A stretch of DNA of 64,000 bases from Competibacter sp963695105 (GCA_963695105.1 CAVOGC010000001.1:68266-132265), one strand, 5' to 3'; positions 1-9,267 are shown, counted from the stretch's first letter. Numbers and translations: made by a program. Notes: generated from the letters alone by a model not told the origin.

Positions 1-191
1 ACTTCCCAGGCGGTTTCCTCCAGGGCCTCCCGGATGGCCGCCGCCGCCAGCGTTTCGTGCTCGTCCAAATGGCCGGCGGGCTGGTTGTAGACCAGTTCCT
101 CGCCGTCGGCGTATTCCTCCACCAACAGAAAGCGCCCGTCGCGCTCGATGACGGTGGCAACGGTTAAACGTGGGGTCCACTCCGGGTTCAT
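1..191 (-). CDS. nudJ: Nudix hydrolase, NudJ-like (partial, C-terminus outside window)
   Basis: The ATG lies at 191 and the frame is open to the window edge, so only about 63 residues are visible. They hold a Nudix box beginning GHLDEHE and ending REALEETAW; the usual Gly near the end of the box is Ala. The N-terminal pattern (LTVATVIERDGRFLLVEE, then NQPAGHL) is that of NudJ, a phosphatase acting on nucleoside di/triphosphates and the thiamine precursor HMP-PP. The family has about 150 residues, so some 60% of the gene is missing. The gene follows the haem protein on the same strand with a 10-bp gap. Family assignment is good; the substrate is inferred. Confidence 0.8.
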   Translation of the reverse strand, partial: MNPEWTPRLTVATVIERDGRFLLVEEYADGEELVYNQPAGHLDEHETLAAAAIREALEETAWE

Positions 192-201
192 GTGGCCTCT
201 C

Positions 202-798
202 TTACGGCAGCGGCTTGGCGATGGTGAACGCCCCGCGCAAGTCGCCTTCCTTGAAGCCGCGGGCGGTGTCGTTCGGGTACAGCGTTTTGAGCTTGGCGTC
301 CACCTCGGGATCGATCCGCTCGCCGTGACAGGCCAGGCACAGCGAGGCGGTGGGTATCGCCTTCATGTAACGGAAGGTTTTCTGGCCCTGGTCGTCCTCG
401 ATGACCGCGAAGAATTCCAGTTTGTCGGCCGGTTCGCCCTGAGCCTTGCGGGCCTCGAACTGCTTGAGCACGGCCAGTTCCCAGTTGTCGGGCGCATTGC
501 CGGGGTTGCGGGTCTTGAGGCTGGTCCGGCCGACGATCATGTCCAGTTTCGAACCAAGATCGGCGGCGATCTGGCCAGCCTGGTCGTGGCAGACCGCGAT
601 GCCGTTGGCCGGACCGCCGGTCTTGATGGCCTGCCGCAGCGCTTCCTTCAACGCGCCGCCGAGTTGCTGCGCGGCGGCGCGGCTGGTTTTCACCTCGGCG
701 CTGACATCCGGCTGCGCGTCGGCGGCGGGCTGCGGTCGGGCGAAGACAACGCCGGCCGCCAGCATTGCGCCAAGGACCAGAGTTGACGAGTAGCGCAT
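202..798 (-). CDS. Secreted c-type haem protein, DUF3365 (Tll0287-like)
   Basis: This 198-residue protein starts with a signal peptide (MRYSSTLVLGAMLAAGVVFA) and carries one c-haem site, CLACH, near residue 155. The central region (ICH-like AVCHDQA, LKTRNPGNAPDNWE) is typical of DUF3365/Tll0287-like proteins, which fold like a PAS/globin-type haem sensor or small electron carrier. It should be periplasmic and need the Ccm system for haem attachment. It lies just upstream of the nudJ-like gene on the same strand. Its partner is unknown; a redox or ligand-sensing role is inferred. Confidence 0.8.
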   Translation of the reverse strand: MRYSSTLVLGAMLAAGVVFARPQPAADAQPDVSAEVKTSRAAAQQLGGALKEALRQAIKTGGPANGIAVCHDQAGQIAADLGSKLDMIVGRTSLKTRNPGNAPDNWELAVLKQFEARKAQGEPADKLEFFAVIEDDQGQKTFRYMKAIPTASLCLACHGERIDPEVDAKLKTLYPNDTARGFKEGDLRGAFTIAKPLP

Positions 799-953
799 GC
801 GGATTCCCCCATTTCGGTCAATACTTCACGATCAGTATAAAGTGAAATACCCCGTTATAAAGTGAAATGCCCCGTTCTGGCGGACTTTTCCAGGTTTCGC
901 CGCTCTAAAGCGCCAGATGCGGATTGTCGACGAACCAGCAAGCGAGGTGCACG

Positions 954-1301
954 ATGGACCTGTCCCAGAAGACCTGCACGCCCTGTCAAGGCGGAGTTTC
1001 CCCTCTTACATGCGGCGAAGCCGAAATTCTGTTGCCGCAAGCGTCCGGCTGGCGGCTGTTGGAGAATGGCGCCCGGCTGGAGCGGCGCTTCGAATTCAAG
1101 ACCTTTGCCGCCGCCCTGGCCTTCGTCAACCGGGTCGGCGATTTGGCCGAGAGCGAGGGGCATCATCCGGATATCAGCTTCGGCTGGGGGTACGCCAGTG
1201 TGCTGTTTTACACCCACAAGATCGGCGGTCTGCACGAAAATGACTTCATCATGGCCGCCAAGGTCAACGAGTTGTACACGGACGAGTACTCGGCGGCTTG
1301 A
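954..1301 (+). CDS. phhB: Pterin-4a-carbinolamine dehydratase
   Basis: The 115-residue product has the PCD signature around residues 60-85: a long helix with FVNRVGDLAES, then EGHHPDISFGWGYASV, containing the paired His residues that dehydrate 4a-hydroxytetrahydropterin. The ATG at 954 has GAGG 6-7 bases upstream. A longer frame from a TTG at 924 has no such signal, so 954 is preferred. The enzyme recycles the pterin cofactor of aromatic amino acid hydroxylases; in bacteria lacking phenylalanine hydroxylase it may serve molybdopterin or folate metabolism instead. No hydroxylase is visible here. Confidence 0.88.
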   Translation: MDLSQKTCTPCQGGVSPLTCGEAEILLPQASGWRLLENGARLERRFEFKTFAAALAFVNRVGDLAESEGHHPDISFGWGYASVLFYTHKIGGLHENDFIMAAKVNELYTDEYSAA

Positions 1302-1308
1302 GGTTTTC

Positions 1309-2304
1309 TCAGGTCAGGGCCGCCGCCACGCCGCGCAGCGCCGGATTGGCGGCGGTGATCACCCAGGTTGGGATCGCCGCCAGATACGTGCTGAACCGGC
1401 CCTTGGCCTCGAACCGGCTCCGAAACGTCGATCGGTCGAAAAAATCGCCCAGGCGCGGCACGATGCCGCCGCCGATATAAACCCCGCCCCGCGCGCCCAG
1501 GGTGATCGCCAGATTCCCCGCCGCCGTGCCCAACGCCGCGCAGAAGAGTTCCTGTACATCCCGGCAGTGTAGGCAGGTTCCGGCCAACGCCCGTCGGGTT
1601 ATCTCGGCAGGGGTTAAATCTTCTGCTGGCCAGCCTTCCAGTTCGGCCAGCGCGATGTAGACATCGACCCAGCCCGGCCCGGCCAGCAGTCGTTCGGGTG
1701 AGACGTGACCGAATCGTCGCTGCAAGATTCGACTGATTGCCCATTCCCGTTCGTCGACCGGGGAGAAGGTGACATGGCCACCTTCGGTCTGCAAGGGAAT
1801 CCAGTGCTCCCCGGACCACACCAAGCCCGACACGCCCAGGCCGGTGCCAGGACCGATCAGGGCAATCGGCGCATGAGCCACGGCTTGGCCGCCACCAACG
1901 GCGCGCCGTTCGTCCAGTGTGAGCAGTGGCAGCGACAGCGCCATGGCCGTAAAGTCATTCAAAATCAATAATTGCTCCAAACCCAGATCCCGCCGCGCGG
2001 CTTCCGTCGAGAACGACCAATGGCTGTTGGTGAATTGAATCCAGTCGCCGGCGATCGGCGTGGCGACCGCGATGGCCGCCCGGGTCGGGCGTGGCCCCCC
2101 GGTCGCCTGCAGGTAGGCGGTGGCGGCGGCGGTCAGGCCGGCAAAATCGGCGCAGGTCAGGGTCTGTTCGGCGTAAAGTCGGCGATGGGCGTCGACCCGG
2201 GCAAAACGGGCGTTGGTCCCGCCGATGTCGGCGATCAGGTCATGAGGTCCAGTCGAGGGTTCTTGCATCGCGGTCGTTCCGGGCGGTCGGGGAGAATTGA
2301 GCAT
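1309..2304 (-). CDS. glk: Glucokinase
   Basis: The 331-residue frame matches the bacterial Glk family: N-terminal phosphate loop LIADIGGTNARFA, a sugar-site segment near ILNDFTAMA with the catalytic Asp, the EGGH motif (QTEGGHVTFSP), and a C-terminal GGVYIGGGIVPR adenosine-site motif. It phosphorylates glucose with ATP, feeding glycolysis or glycogen. The start is uncertain: the ATG at 2304 has no Shine-Dalgarno, and an internal ATG at 2268 (residue 13) would give a more typical N-terminus. It converges on the PCD gene and diverges from aceA. Confidence 0.9.
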   Translation of the reverse strand: MLNSPRPPGTTAMQEPSTGPHDLIADIGGTNARFARVDAHRRLYAEQTLTCADFAGLTAAATAYLQATGGPRPTRAAIAVATPIAGDWIQFTNSHWSFSTEAARRDLGLEQLLILNDFTAMALSLPLLTLDERRAVGGGQAVAHAPIALIGPGTGLGVSGLVWSGEHWIPLQTEGGHVTFSPVDEREWAISRILQRRFGHVSPERLLAGPGWVDVYIALAELEGWPAEDLTPAEITRRALAGTCLHCRDVQELFCAALGTAAGNLAITLGARGGVYIGGGIVPRLGDFFDRSTFRSRFEAKGRFSTYLAAIPTWVITAANPALRGVAAALT

Positions 2305-2574
2305 CGGTGATTGTTAGATTCTAGCAAGCCGACGGCAACTCGCGCTGTTGCGGCTTGCGAGGGATGGGTTGCCGGATTGTTGCAATCTGCTTGTAAAATG
2401 CTGCATAGCCACATTAGAATAATTGAAATTACTTGTTGTGCGATTGCTTTTGCAATACGAAAATTACACGAGATTATTGTGATTTCGCCGCGTCTTGCGG
2501 CAAGCCCGAGGCGTTTTTGCGACCGCTTCGCCCGACACCAAACCAAACCCGTAACCCTCAAAGAGGATCTGCAC
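2305..2574. promoter_or_regulatory. AT-rich control region between glk and aceA
   Basis: This 270-bp stretch between the divergent glk and aceA genes is clearly AT-richer than its surroundings, notably 2380-2500. A reading frame runs through it into aceA, but the composition and lack of family similarity argue against coding. It probably holds both promoters. No single -35/-10 pair stands out enough to name. Confidence 0.4.
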
Positions 2575-3867
2575 ATGGCGTACCTCAGCGTTGAGCAACT
2601 GAAAAAAGACTGGGCCGAAAATCCCCGCTGGAAGGGCATCACGCGCGGCTACACCGCTGAAGAAGTTGTGCGTCTACGCGGCAACGTACCCATCGAATAC
2701 AGCCTGGCGCAACGGGGCGCCGAGAATTTGTGGAAGCTGATCACCACCACACCCTACGTCAACTGCCTGGGCGCGCTGACCGGCGGACAGGCGATGCAGC
2801 AGGCCAAGGCTGGCATCAAGGCCATCTACCTGTCCGGCTGGCAGGTCGCCGCCGACAACAACACCTATATGTCGATGTATCCCGACCAGTCATTGTATCC
2901 GGTCAACTCGGTGCCGGCGGTGGTCGAGCGTATCAACAACACCTTCAAGCGCGCCGATGAAATCCAGTGTGCTCGGGGCATCCATCCAGGCCACAAGGAT
3001 TTCGTGGATTACTTCCTGCCCATCGTCGGCGACGCCGAAGCCGGCTTCGGCGGCGTGCTCAACGCCCACGAGTTGATGAAATCGATGATCCGCGCTGGCG
3101 CGGGCGGCGTTCATTTCGAGGATCAACTGGCCTCGGTCAAGAAGTGCGGCCACATGGGCGGCAAGGTGCTGGTGCCGAGTCAGGAAGCGGTGCAGAAATT
3201 GATCGCTGCCCGCCTGGCGGCCGATGTGTATGGAGTGCCGACCATCATTCTGGCTCGCACCGATGCCGAAGCGGCTGACCTGCTGACCAGCGACTGCGAT
3301 GAAAATGACAAGCCGTTCTGCACCGGCGAGCGCACCGTTGAGGGCTTCTACAAGACCAAGAAGGGTCTGGAGCAGGCGATTTCGCGCGGTCTGGCCTATG
3401 CGCCCTACGCCGATATGGTGTGGTGCGAAACCGGCACCCCGGATCTTAGCTTCGCCAAGAAGTTTGCTGATGCCATCCAGAACCAGTTCCCTGGCAAGAT
3501 GCTGGCCTACAACTGCTCGCCCTCGTTCAACTGGAAGAAGAACCTGGATGACGCCACCATCGCCAAGTTCCAGCGCGAACTGGGCGCGATGGGTTACAAG
3601 TATCAGTTCATCACTCTGGCCGGTATTCACAATATGTGGTACCACATGTTCGACTTGGCGCAAGACTATGTGAAGCGCGGCATGTCCGCCTATGTCGAGA
3701 AGGTGCAGGAGCCCGAATTCGCCGCCCGCGACCGCGGCTACACCTTCGTGTCCCACCAGCAGGAAGTGGGCACCGGCTACTTCGACGACATGACCACCGT
3801 GATTCAGGGCGGTGTGTCTTCGGTCACCGCGCTGACCGGGTCCACCGAAGAAGAGCAATTCCACTGA
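2575..3867 (+). CDS. aceA: Isocitrate lyase
   Basis: The 430-residue enzyme splits isocitrate into glyoxylate and succinate, the first step of the glyoxylate shunt. The catalytic signature KKCGHMGGK places the active Cys at residue 191. The magnesium-site segment GVHFEDQ and the late NCSPSFNWKK motif are also present. The ATG at 2575 has AAGAGGA 8 bases upstream; the 88-codon upstream extension is rejected. Malate synthase follows 149 bp downstream beyond a strong terminator, so the two genes are probably transcribed separately. The shunt lets the cell live on acetyl-CoA, fitting PHA turnover. Confidence 0.97.
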   Translation: MAYLSVEQLKKDWAENPRWKGITRGYTAEEVVRLRGNVPIEYSLAQRGAENLWKLITTTPYVNCLGALTGGQAMQQAKAGIKAIYLSGWQVAADNNTYMSMYPDQSLYPVNSVPAVVERINNTFKRADEIQCARGIHPGHKDFVDYFLPIVGDAEAGFGGVLNAHELMKSMIRAGAGGVHFEDQLASVKKCGHMGGKVLVPSQEAVQKLIAARLAADVYGVPTIILARTDAEAADLLTSDCDENDKPFCTGERTVEGFYKTKKGLEQAISRGLAYAPYADMVWCETGTPDLSFAKKFADAIQNQFPGKMLAYNCSPSFNWKKNLDDATIAKFQRELGAMGYKYQFITLAGIHNMWYHMFDLAQDYVKRGMSAYVEKVQEPEFAARDRGYTFVSHQQEVGTGYFDDMTTVIQGGVSSVTALTGSTEEEQFH

Positions 3868-3920
3868 GCCGGTCTGTTTCCGCCAGTCGCCAGTGAGCGC
3901 TGACGGAACCCAGTAATGGA

Positions 3921-3957
3921 CAAAAACCCGGAGGCGAACCCTCCGGGTTTTTGTCTT
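3921..3957 (+). terminator. Rho-independent terminator after aceA
   Basis: A perfect 14-bp stem (3921-3934 paired with 3940-3953) closes a 5-base loop, CGAAC. The stem core is ACCCGGAGG/CCTCCGGGT, and the A/T ends of the stem supply the T-run. It separates aceA from aceB. Confidence 0.9.
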
Positions 3958-4016
3958 GGAAACCGCGATAAAATGATGCACGCCAATTTTAACGAACATC
4001 CCTTCAAGGAGTAGCC

Positions 4017-5615
4017 ATGAAGCTGAACCTACCTGCTGGCGTACAAGTGAACGCCCCACTTCATCCCCGTTTCGACGAGGTTCTCACTCACGACGCCCTG
4101 GCGCTGGTGGCCAAGCTGCATCGCGCCTTTGAGTCGCGCCGCCAAGAGTTATTGAAAGCCCGCGTTGAGCGCCAGACTCGGATCGACGCCGGCGAAATGC
4201 CCGACTTCCTGGCGGAAACCAAGCACATCCGCGAGGGTGACTGGAAGGTCGCGTCGTTGCCCAAGGCGCTGGAGCGCCGCCGCACCGAAATCACCGGTCC
4301 GGTTGAAAGCAAGATGATCATTAACGCCTATAACTCTGGCGCGGATTCCTACATGACCGACTTTGAGGATTCCAACAGCCCCAACTGGTACAACCAGATT
4401 CAAGGTCAGGTGAATCTATTTGACGCCATCCGTCATCAGATCAGCTACGTCAACGAGGCCGGCAAGAAATACCAACTCAATGATCAGATCGCTACTCTGC
4501 AAATCCGTCCGCGCGGTTGGCATCTGGACGAGAAGCATGTCACCGTGGACGGCCAGCGTGTCTCCGGCGGCATTTTCGATTTTGGCCTGGTGTTCTTCCA
4601 CAATGCCAAGGAACAGATCGCTCGGGGCGCTGGCCCGTTTTATTACCTGCCAAAGATGGAATCACACCTGGAAGCCCGGTTGTGGAACGACATCTTTGTC
4701 ATGGCGCAAAATGAGCTGGGCATTCCGCGGGGAACGATTAAAGCGACCGTGCTGATCGAGACCATTCTCGCGACTTTCGAGATGGAGGAGATTCTTTACG
4801 AACTGCGCGAACATTCCGCTGGCTTGAACGCCGGTCGCTGGGATTACATTTTCAGTTGCATTAAGAAATTCAAGAAGAACAAGAACTTTTGCCTGGCCAA
4901 CCGCGGCGCTATCACCATGGAAGTGCCGTTCATGCGCTCCTATGCCCTGCAACTGGTCAAGATTTGCCACAAGCGTGGCGCGCCGGCGATGGGCGGCATG
5001 TCGGCGCTGATTCCGATCAAGGACGATCCGGTCGCCAACGAGAAAGCGCTGGCCGGTATCCGTCACGACAAGACCCGCGACGCCAACGACGGCTTTGATG
5101 GCGGTTGGGTGGCGCATCCCGGTCTGGTGCCCATCGCCCACGAGGAATTCGTCAAGGTGCTGGGCGACAGGCCGAACCAGTGGGACAAGCAGCGCGATGA
5201 CGTGTTCACGGCCAAGAATTTCCTGGATTTCCAACCCGAGCAGCCGATCACCGAGGTCGGCCTGCGCAACAACATCAACGTCGGCATTCACTACCTGGGG
5301 TCCTGGCTGGCCGGTAATGGTTGCGTGCCGATCCATAATTTAATGGAGGACGCCGCCACCGCCGAGATTTCCCGCTCGCAGGTGTGGCAGTGGGTGGTCA
5401 GCCCGAAAGGCGTCCTGGACGATGGCCGCAAGGTCACCGCCGACATGGTGCGCGCGCTGATCCCCGAGGAGTTGGCCAAGGTGAAAGCCACCGTCACCGC
5501 CCAGGGCGAAGATACGGCGACCTACGAACAGGCGGCCGGCATTTTCGAGAAAATGAGCCTGTCGCCGGACTACCCCGAGTTCCTGACCCTGCCGCTGTAC
5601 GAGGCGATGGATTGA
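4017..5615 (+). CDS. aceB: Malate synthase A
   Basis: The 532-residue protein has the length and motifs of malate synthase A. It shows the PRGWHLDE segment with the catalytic Arg, KMESHLEARLWND, ATVLIETI with the metal-binding Glu, and a late NLMEDAATAEISRSQVW with the catalytic Asp. It condenses glyoxylate with acetyl-CoA to malate, completing the shunt begun by aceA. AAGGAG lies 5 bases before the ATG. A terminator follows at 5641. Confidence 0.97.
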   Translation: MKLNLPAGVQVNAPLHPRFDEVLTHDALALVAKLHRAFESRRQELLKARVERQTRIDAGEMPDFLAETKHIREGDWKVASLPKALERRRTEITGPVESKMIINAYNSGADSYMTDFEDSNSPNWYNQIQGQVNLFDAIRHQISYVNEAGKKYQLNDQIATLQIRPRGWHLDEKHVTVDGQRVSGGIFDFGLVFFHNAKEQIARGAGPFYYLPKMESHLEARLWNDIFVMAQNELGIPRGTIKATVLIETILATFEMEEILYELREHSAGLNAGRWDYIFSCIKKFKKNKNFCLANRGAITMEVPFMRSYALQLVKICHKRGAPAMGGMSALIPIKDDPVANEKALAGIRHDKTRDANDGFDGGWVAHPGLVPIAHEEFVKVLGDRPNQWDKQRDDVFTAKNFLDFQPEQPITEVGLRNNINVGIHYLGSWLAGNGCVPIHNLMEDAATAEISRSQVWQWVVSPKGVLDDGRKVTADMVRALIPEELAKVKATVTAQGEDTATYEQAAGIFEKMSLSPDYPEFLTLPLYEAMD

Positions 5616-5640
5616 TCTGATCTGGTCAGCGTTTGACATG

Positions 5641-5674
5641 AAAACGGCGTTCGGGAAACCGGGCGCCGTTTTTG
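5641..5674 (+). terminator. Probable terminator after aceB
   Basis: AAAACGGCG (5641-5649) pairs with CGCCGTTTT (5664-5672), followed by a short T-run. It lies 25 bp past the aceB stop and before the sensor kinase gene. Confidence 0.75.
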
Positions 5675-5772
5675 CCGTCTGATTTCTGTTGATAGCCTTT
5701 CAATGTTATGAAAAAGCACGGCTAATTCCTCCAAGTCCTGTCGCGCTTGCCGCGGTTTCGAGGTCGCTTCTA

Positions 5773-7635
5773 ATGATGCGTCGTGCAAAGCACGGATCGA
5801 TTCTACGACTTTGGGTCGCGTGCTGGCTGTTGTTTGCGCCGGCCGCTCCGGCCGCGGAGAACCGGAACGTCCTCGTGCTGTATTCCAACCATCGCTTACT
5901 GCCGGCGAATCTCGAGTTCGAAGCCGCCCTGCGCGAGACGCTCGCCAATTCGACGGAGCTGAACGCCGAGTTTCTCGACTATCCCCGTTTTGAAGGAGGG
6001 CCCTACACGCGCGCCCTGACCACGTTCCTGCGCGAGAAGTACGCGTTGCGACCGCCGGCCGTGCTGGTCGTCGCGGCCGAGGGGGCGCTCGATTTCGCGC
6101 TCCGCCATCGCGACGAGCTGTTTCCGCGGGTCCCGATCATCCATGCGGCCGTTCCCCGGTCGTTCCTGCAATCGCGCCCGCCACTGCCGGCCGACGTGGT
6201 CGGCGTTCCGATCGAATACGATTTTCCGGGCACCATTGAGCTGGCGCTGCGCTGGCATCCGCGCGCCCGCCGGCTGCTGGTGGTGACGGGCGCCTCCGCG
6301 CAGGATCGCATCTGGGAAGCGGATTTGCGCGGCGACGCGTCGCGATTCCAGGACCGGGTAACCACCGAGTTTCTCGCCGGCCTGCCGACCGATGCGCTGT
6401 TGCAACGGCTGAGTGAGTTGGGCAGCGACACCGTGGTGTTTACGCCGGGCTACTTCGAGGACGGCGTCGGTCACCTGTTTTCCCCGCGCGAAGCCGCCCG
6501 GCTCATGGCCGCCGCCGCCGCCGCGCCGGTGTACGGACCCTTCGATACCTTCATCGGCACCGGCATCGTCGGTGGCTCCATGCCGAATTTCGCGGCCATG
6601 GGGCGGCAGGCGGGACGCCTCGTGAACGATCGGCTTGCCGGCGGCGCGCCCGCCGCGCCGCGCTTGCCGGAGACTATGCCCAAGGCTGTGAACGTCGACT
6701 GGCGACAGATCCGGCGGTGGGACATCGACCCGAGTGCCATTCCGGACGACGCCATCGTGCGGTTCAAACCCCCGACGCTCCTGGAGGAACATGCAACCGC
6801 AATGGTCGTCGCCACTGTCATATTCCTGCTGCAGGCTGGACTGATCGCCGGACTCCTGTTCGAACGCCGTCGCCGTCGCCGGATGGAACTGGCCGTACAG
6901 CAACAGCGCTTCGAACTCGCCCATGCCTCGCGGCTGGCGGTCGCCGGGGAGTTGACGGGCGCGATCGCCCACGAGATTAACCAGCCCCTCGGCGCTATTC
7001 TGAGCAATGCCGATGCCGCCGACCTCCTGCTCGCGTCCGGTGCGGATCGGCGTGACGAACTACGCGCGATTTTGGCCGACATTCGTCAGGACAACGTGCG
7101 GGCCAGCGAGGTCATCCGCCGGCTGCGGGCGATGCTCGCCAAGCAGCCGGTCGACTGGCACTCCTTCGATCTCAACGATGCTGTCCGCGAGCTGGAACCC
7201 GTGCTCCGCGCCGAAGCGCGGCGGCGCGGGGTGACGCTCGACCTGCGACTTGCCGCGACCGCCGCCATCCTGGTCGGCGATCGAGTCCAGATCCAGCAGG
7301 TGCTCCTCAATCTGGCGCTCAACGCCATGGATGCGGCGAACGGCCTGCCCGAGGCCCGACGCGCGGTCGCCGTGTCCGTCGAACGCGACGCGGATCGCCT
7401 GGCTTTGGTGGTCCGCGATCGCGGACACGGCATCGCCCCCGAGCATCTGCCGAAGTTGTTCGATTCGTTCTTCAGCACCAAGCCCCGGGGCATGGGACTG
7501 GGGCTGTCGATCACCCGTACCCTCGTCGATGCCCACGGCGGCCGCATCTGGGCCGAATCCGGTCCCGGCGCGGGCGCGGTGTTCCGGGTCGAATGGCCAG
7601 TGGCCGGCGGCGCGGGTACAGCGGAGCCGGCATGA
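5773..7635 (+). CDS. Sensor histidine kinase with periplasmic ABC-substrate-binding-like domain
   Basis: With the ATG at 5773 (GAGG about 9 bases upstream) the 620-residue protein begins with a signal-like hydrophobic segment ending near PAAPAAE. A periplasmic domain of about 300 residues follows (VLVLYSNHR at its start), resembling the ABC_sub_bind family. A membrane span lies near residues 343-363, then Arg-rich RRRRR, then a kinase core: H-box AIAHEINQPLG (His400), N-box NLALNAMDAAN, DRGHGI and GMGLGLSI. Cytoplasmic autophosphorylation presumably follows ligand sensing outside the membrane. The stop overlaps the next gene's start (ATGA), so kinase and regulator are coupled. The ligand is unknown. 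Confidence 0.88.
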   Translation: MMRRAKHGSILRLWVACWLLFAPAAPAAENRNVLVLYSNHRLLPANLEFEAALRETLANSTELNAEFLDYPRFEGGPYTRALTTFLREKYALRPPAVLVVAAEGALDFALRHRDELFPRVPIIHAAVPRSFLQSRPPLPADVVGVPIEYDFPGTIELALRWHPRARRLLVVTGASAQDRIWEADLRGDASRFQDRVTTEFLAGLPTDALLQRLSELGSDTVVFTPGYFEDGVGHLFSPREAARLMAAAAAAPVYGPFDTFIGTGIVGGSMPNFAAMGRQAGRLVNDRLAGGAPAAPRLPETMPKAVNVDWRQIRRWDIDPSAIPDDAIVRFKPPTLLEEHATAMVVATVIFLLQAGLIAGLLFERRRRRRMELAVQQQRFELAHASRLAVAGELTGAIAHEINQPLGAILSNADAADLLLASGADRRDELRAILADIRQDNVRASEVIRRLRAMLAKQPVDWHSFDLNDAVRELEPVLRAEARRRGVTLDLRLAATAAILVGDRVQIQQVLLNLALNAMDAANGLPEARRAVAVSVERDADRLALVVRDRGHGIAPEHLPKLFDSFFSTKPRGMGLGLSITRTLVDAHGGRIWAESGPGAGAVFRVEWPVAGGAGTAEPA

Positions 7636-8252
7636 CCACCCCTACACCCCTGATCCACGTCGTCGATGACGACGAGTCACTGCGCACGGCGCTGCTGCGG
7701 TTGCTCGACGCGGCCGGCTTCAACGCGCGCGGCTACGCCTCGGTGGGCGATTTCCTGTTGCAGCCGCCGCCGGATGGTCCCGGTTGCGTGCTGCTGGATG
7801 TGCGGATGCCGGGGCCGTCGGGTCTCGACCTGCAAGCCGCTCTGCTGCGCCAGGGCAATGCGCTGCCGGTGGTTTTTCTCACCGGCTACGCCGACGTGGC
7901 TGCCAGCGTGCAGGCGATGAAGGCGGGGGCGGTGGATTTTTTGACCAAGCCGGTCCAACGCGAGGCCCTGTTCGAGGCGCTCCAGCGCGCGCTCGCCAGC
8001 GACGCGGCCGAGCGCGCGGCCTGCGCGGAAGCGGAGCAATTGCGCGCGGCCTTTGCCGCGCTGACCCCCCGCGAGCAAGCGGTTTTCGACCGCGTTGTCG
8101 CCGGTCAGCTCAACAAACAGATCGCCGATGCGCTGGGAATCGCGGAACGCACCGTCAAGATGCAGCGCGCGCAACTGATGACAAAGCTGGGCGTGAGTTC
8201 GGCGGCCGAACTCGGCCGGTTGGCCGAGCGGCTGCAACACCTGCCCGACTGA
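7632..8252 (+). CDS. FixJ/NarL-type response regulator
   Basis: The 206-residue protein has a receiver domain (acidic pocket DDD at 12-14, phospho-acceptor Asp56 in LLDVRMPG, Thr in FLTGYAD, Lys in TKPV) and a C-terminal LuxR-type helix-turn-helix (LTPREQAVFDRV, then NKQIADALGIAERTVK). It overlaps the kinase gene by four bases, so it is the cognate output. The FixJ-like arrangement implies DNA binding after phosphorylation. Plausible targets are the sulfatase genes just downstream, but no operator was recognised. Confidence 0.92.
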   Translation: MTTPTPLIHVVDDDESLRTALLRLLDAAGFNARGYASVGDFLLQPPPDGPGCVLLDVRMPGPSGLDLQAALLRQGNALPVVFLTGYADVAASVQAMKAGAVDFLTKPVQREALFEALQRALASDAAERAACAEAEQLRAAFAALTPREQAVFDRVVAGQLNKQIADALGIAERTVKMQRAQLMTKLGVSSAAELGRLAERLQHLPD

Positions 8253-8474
8253 TCCCGTCCGCGTTCGCGATCACGCCCACCTTTGCCCTTTCGGGCAAAT
8301 CCCCTTGCCCCTTCGTCCAATAGTCTCGTTGCCGTTCCGGTGGGATGATAAGCAATAGAACATGCGGATTAGTCGGGTATTCCATTTATTGGTGAAGAGC
8401 CGATCACCTGTTCGACGGGCTGCCGGCGGTTTGGCCCGATGGTATGGTAACGATGTTCAATTCGGAGAGATGCC

Positions 8475-8786
8475 ATGAAGAAATCCATGATTGTGACGAG
8501 CGGTCTGGCTTTGTTGATGGGCGCGGGCGTCGCGCTGGCGGTCGGTTGGGACCAGGAGAGTTTTCCCCCGTTCTCGGAAGTGGATGCCAATAAGGACGGC
8601 AAGGTCACCATGCAGGAAGCGCAAGCCCACCCAGGCGTCACCGCGGCGGCGACGAAAGCAAAACCGGGGAACACTGCTGAGGCAGCCCTGAAAAGCTTCT
8701 TTAGCGAAGCCCATCAACAGGACAAAAACAAGCCCTATGACTCGCCCATGACCCAGGAAGAATGGGAAGGCATGACCGGTAAGTAA
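8475..8786 (+). CDS. Secreted EF-hand protein
   Basis: This 103-residue protein has a signal peptide (about 22 residues, ending VALA) and one canonical calcium loop, DANKDGKVTMQE, near residues 37-48. A second, degenerate loop may lie near DKNKPYDSPMTQEEW. GGAGAG sits upstream of the ATG. Sulfatases use a calcium ion in the active site, so a periplasmic calcium-binding protein between the regulator and sulfatase genes is suggestive, but no direct link is shown. Its enzymatic role is unknown. Confidence 0.85.
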   Translation: MKKSMIVTSGLALLMGAGVALAVGWDQESFPPFSEVDANKDGKVTMQEAQAHPGVTAAATKAKPGNTAEAALKSFFSEAHQQDKNKPYDSPMTQEEWEGMTGK

Positions 8787-8850
8787 GCGAACCCCCGGGC
8801 GGGTAACCCCCCGGTCGCCTCCCCGACCGGACCGGGGTTTGCCCTCGTTT
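8787..8850 (+). terminator. Terminator-like double hairpin after the EF-hand gene
   Basis: An outer stem GCGAACCCC (8787-8795) pairs with GGGGTTTGC (8834-8842). Inside it CCGGTCG (8811-8817) pairs with CGACCGG (8824-8830). The structure begins directly after the stop codon and is followed by CCTCGTTTTG. It probably ends the EF-hand transcript before the stand-alone receiver gene. Confidence 0.6.
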
Positions 8851-8883
8851 TGATTGGCCGATTCGTCGGCGAGGAGGTCCGCG

Positions 8884-9267
8884 ATGGTGATGGTCGGCCA
8901 GAAGATCCTCATCGTCGAGGATGACGACAGCCTGCGGCCGGCGCTCGAACGCCTGCTGAACGCCGCCGGTTGGCGGGCAGTGATCCACGCCTCGGCGGAG
9001 GCGCTGCTGGCGGACCCCGCCGCCGGGGATGCCGCGTGCGTGGTCTGCGACCTGAAATTGCCGGCGATGTCCGGTTTAGATATGTTGCCCGAATGGCGCG
9101 CACTCGGCGGGAAGGCGCCGGTGATTTTGATTACGGCGTATGACACGCCGGGCCTCAGGGAGGCGGCGGCGCGGCGCGGCGTGGCCGCCTATTTGGCCAA
9201 ACCGTTTCGCGGCACCGCATTGCTGGAAGCCATCGACGCCGCGATCACGGCCGCGAAGCTACAATGA
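8884..9267 (+). CDS. Stand-alone receiver-domain response regulator
   Basis: The 127-residue product is only a receiver domain: acidic pocket EDDD at 12-15, acceptor Asp56 in CDLKLP, ITAYD, and Lys in LAKPF. It has no output domain. The ATG at 8884 has GAGGAGG 6 bases upstream and is preferred to a longer frame from 8854. Such proteins act by protein contact or as phosphate sinks. It may connect to the kinase at 5773 or be an extra input to the same circuit. Confidence 0.88.
   Translation: MVMVGQKILIVEDDDSLRPALERLLNAAGWRAVIHASAEALLADPAAGDAACVVCDLKLPAMSGLDMLPEWRALGGKAPVILITAYDTPGLREAAARRGVAAYLAKPFRGTALLEAIDAAITAAKLQ

Noticed and set aside
2311..2574. 88-codon N-terminal extension of aceA
   Set aside because: AT-rich, not conserved, and the ATG at 2575 has a good ribosome-binding site.
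2890..4059. 389-codon frame on the minus strand over aceA
   Set aside because: Antisense of a clearly conserved gene; the translation is low-complexity His/Arg/Gly-rich without a family.
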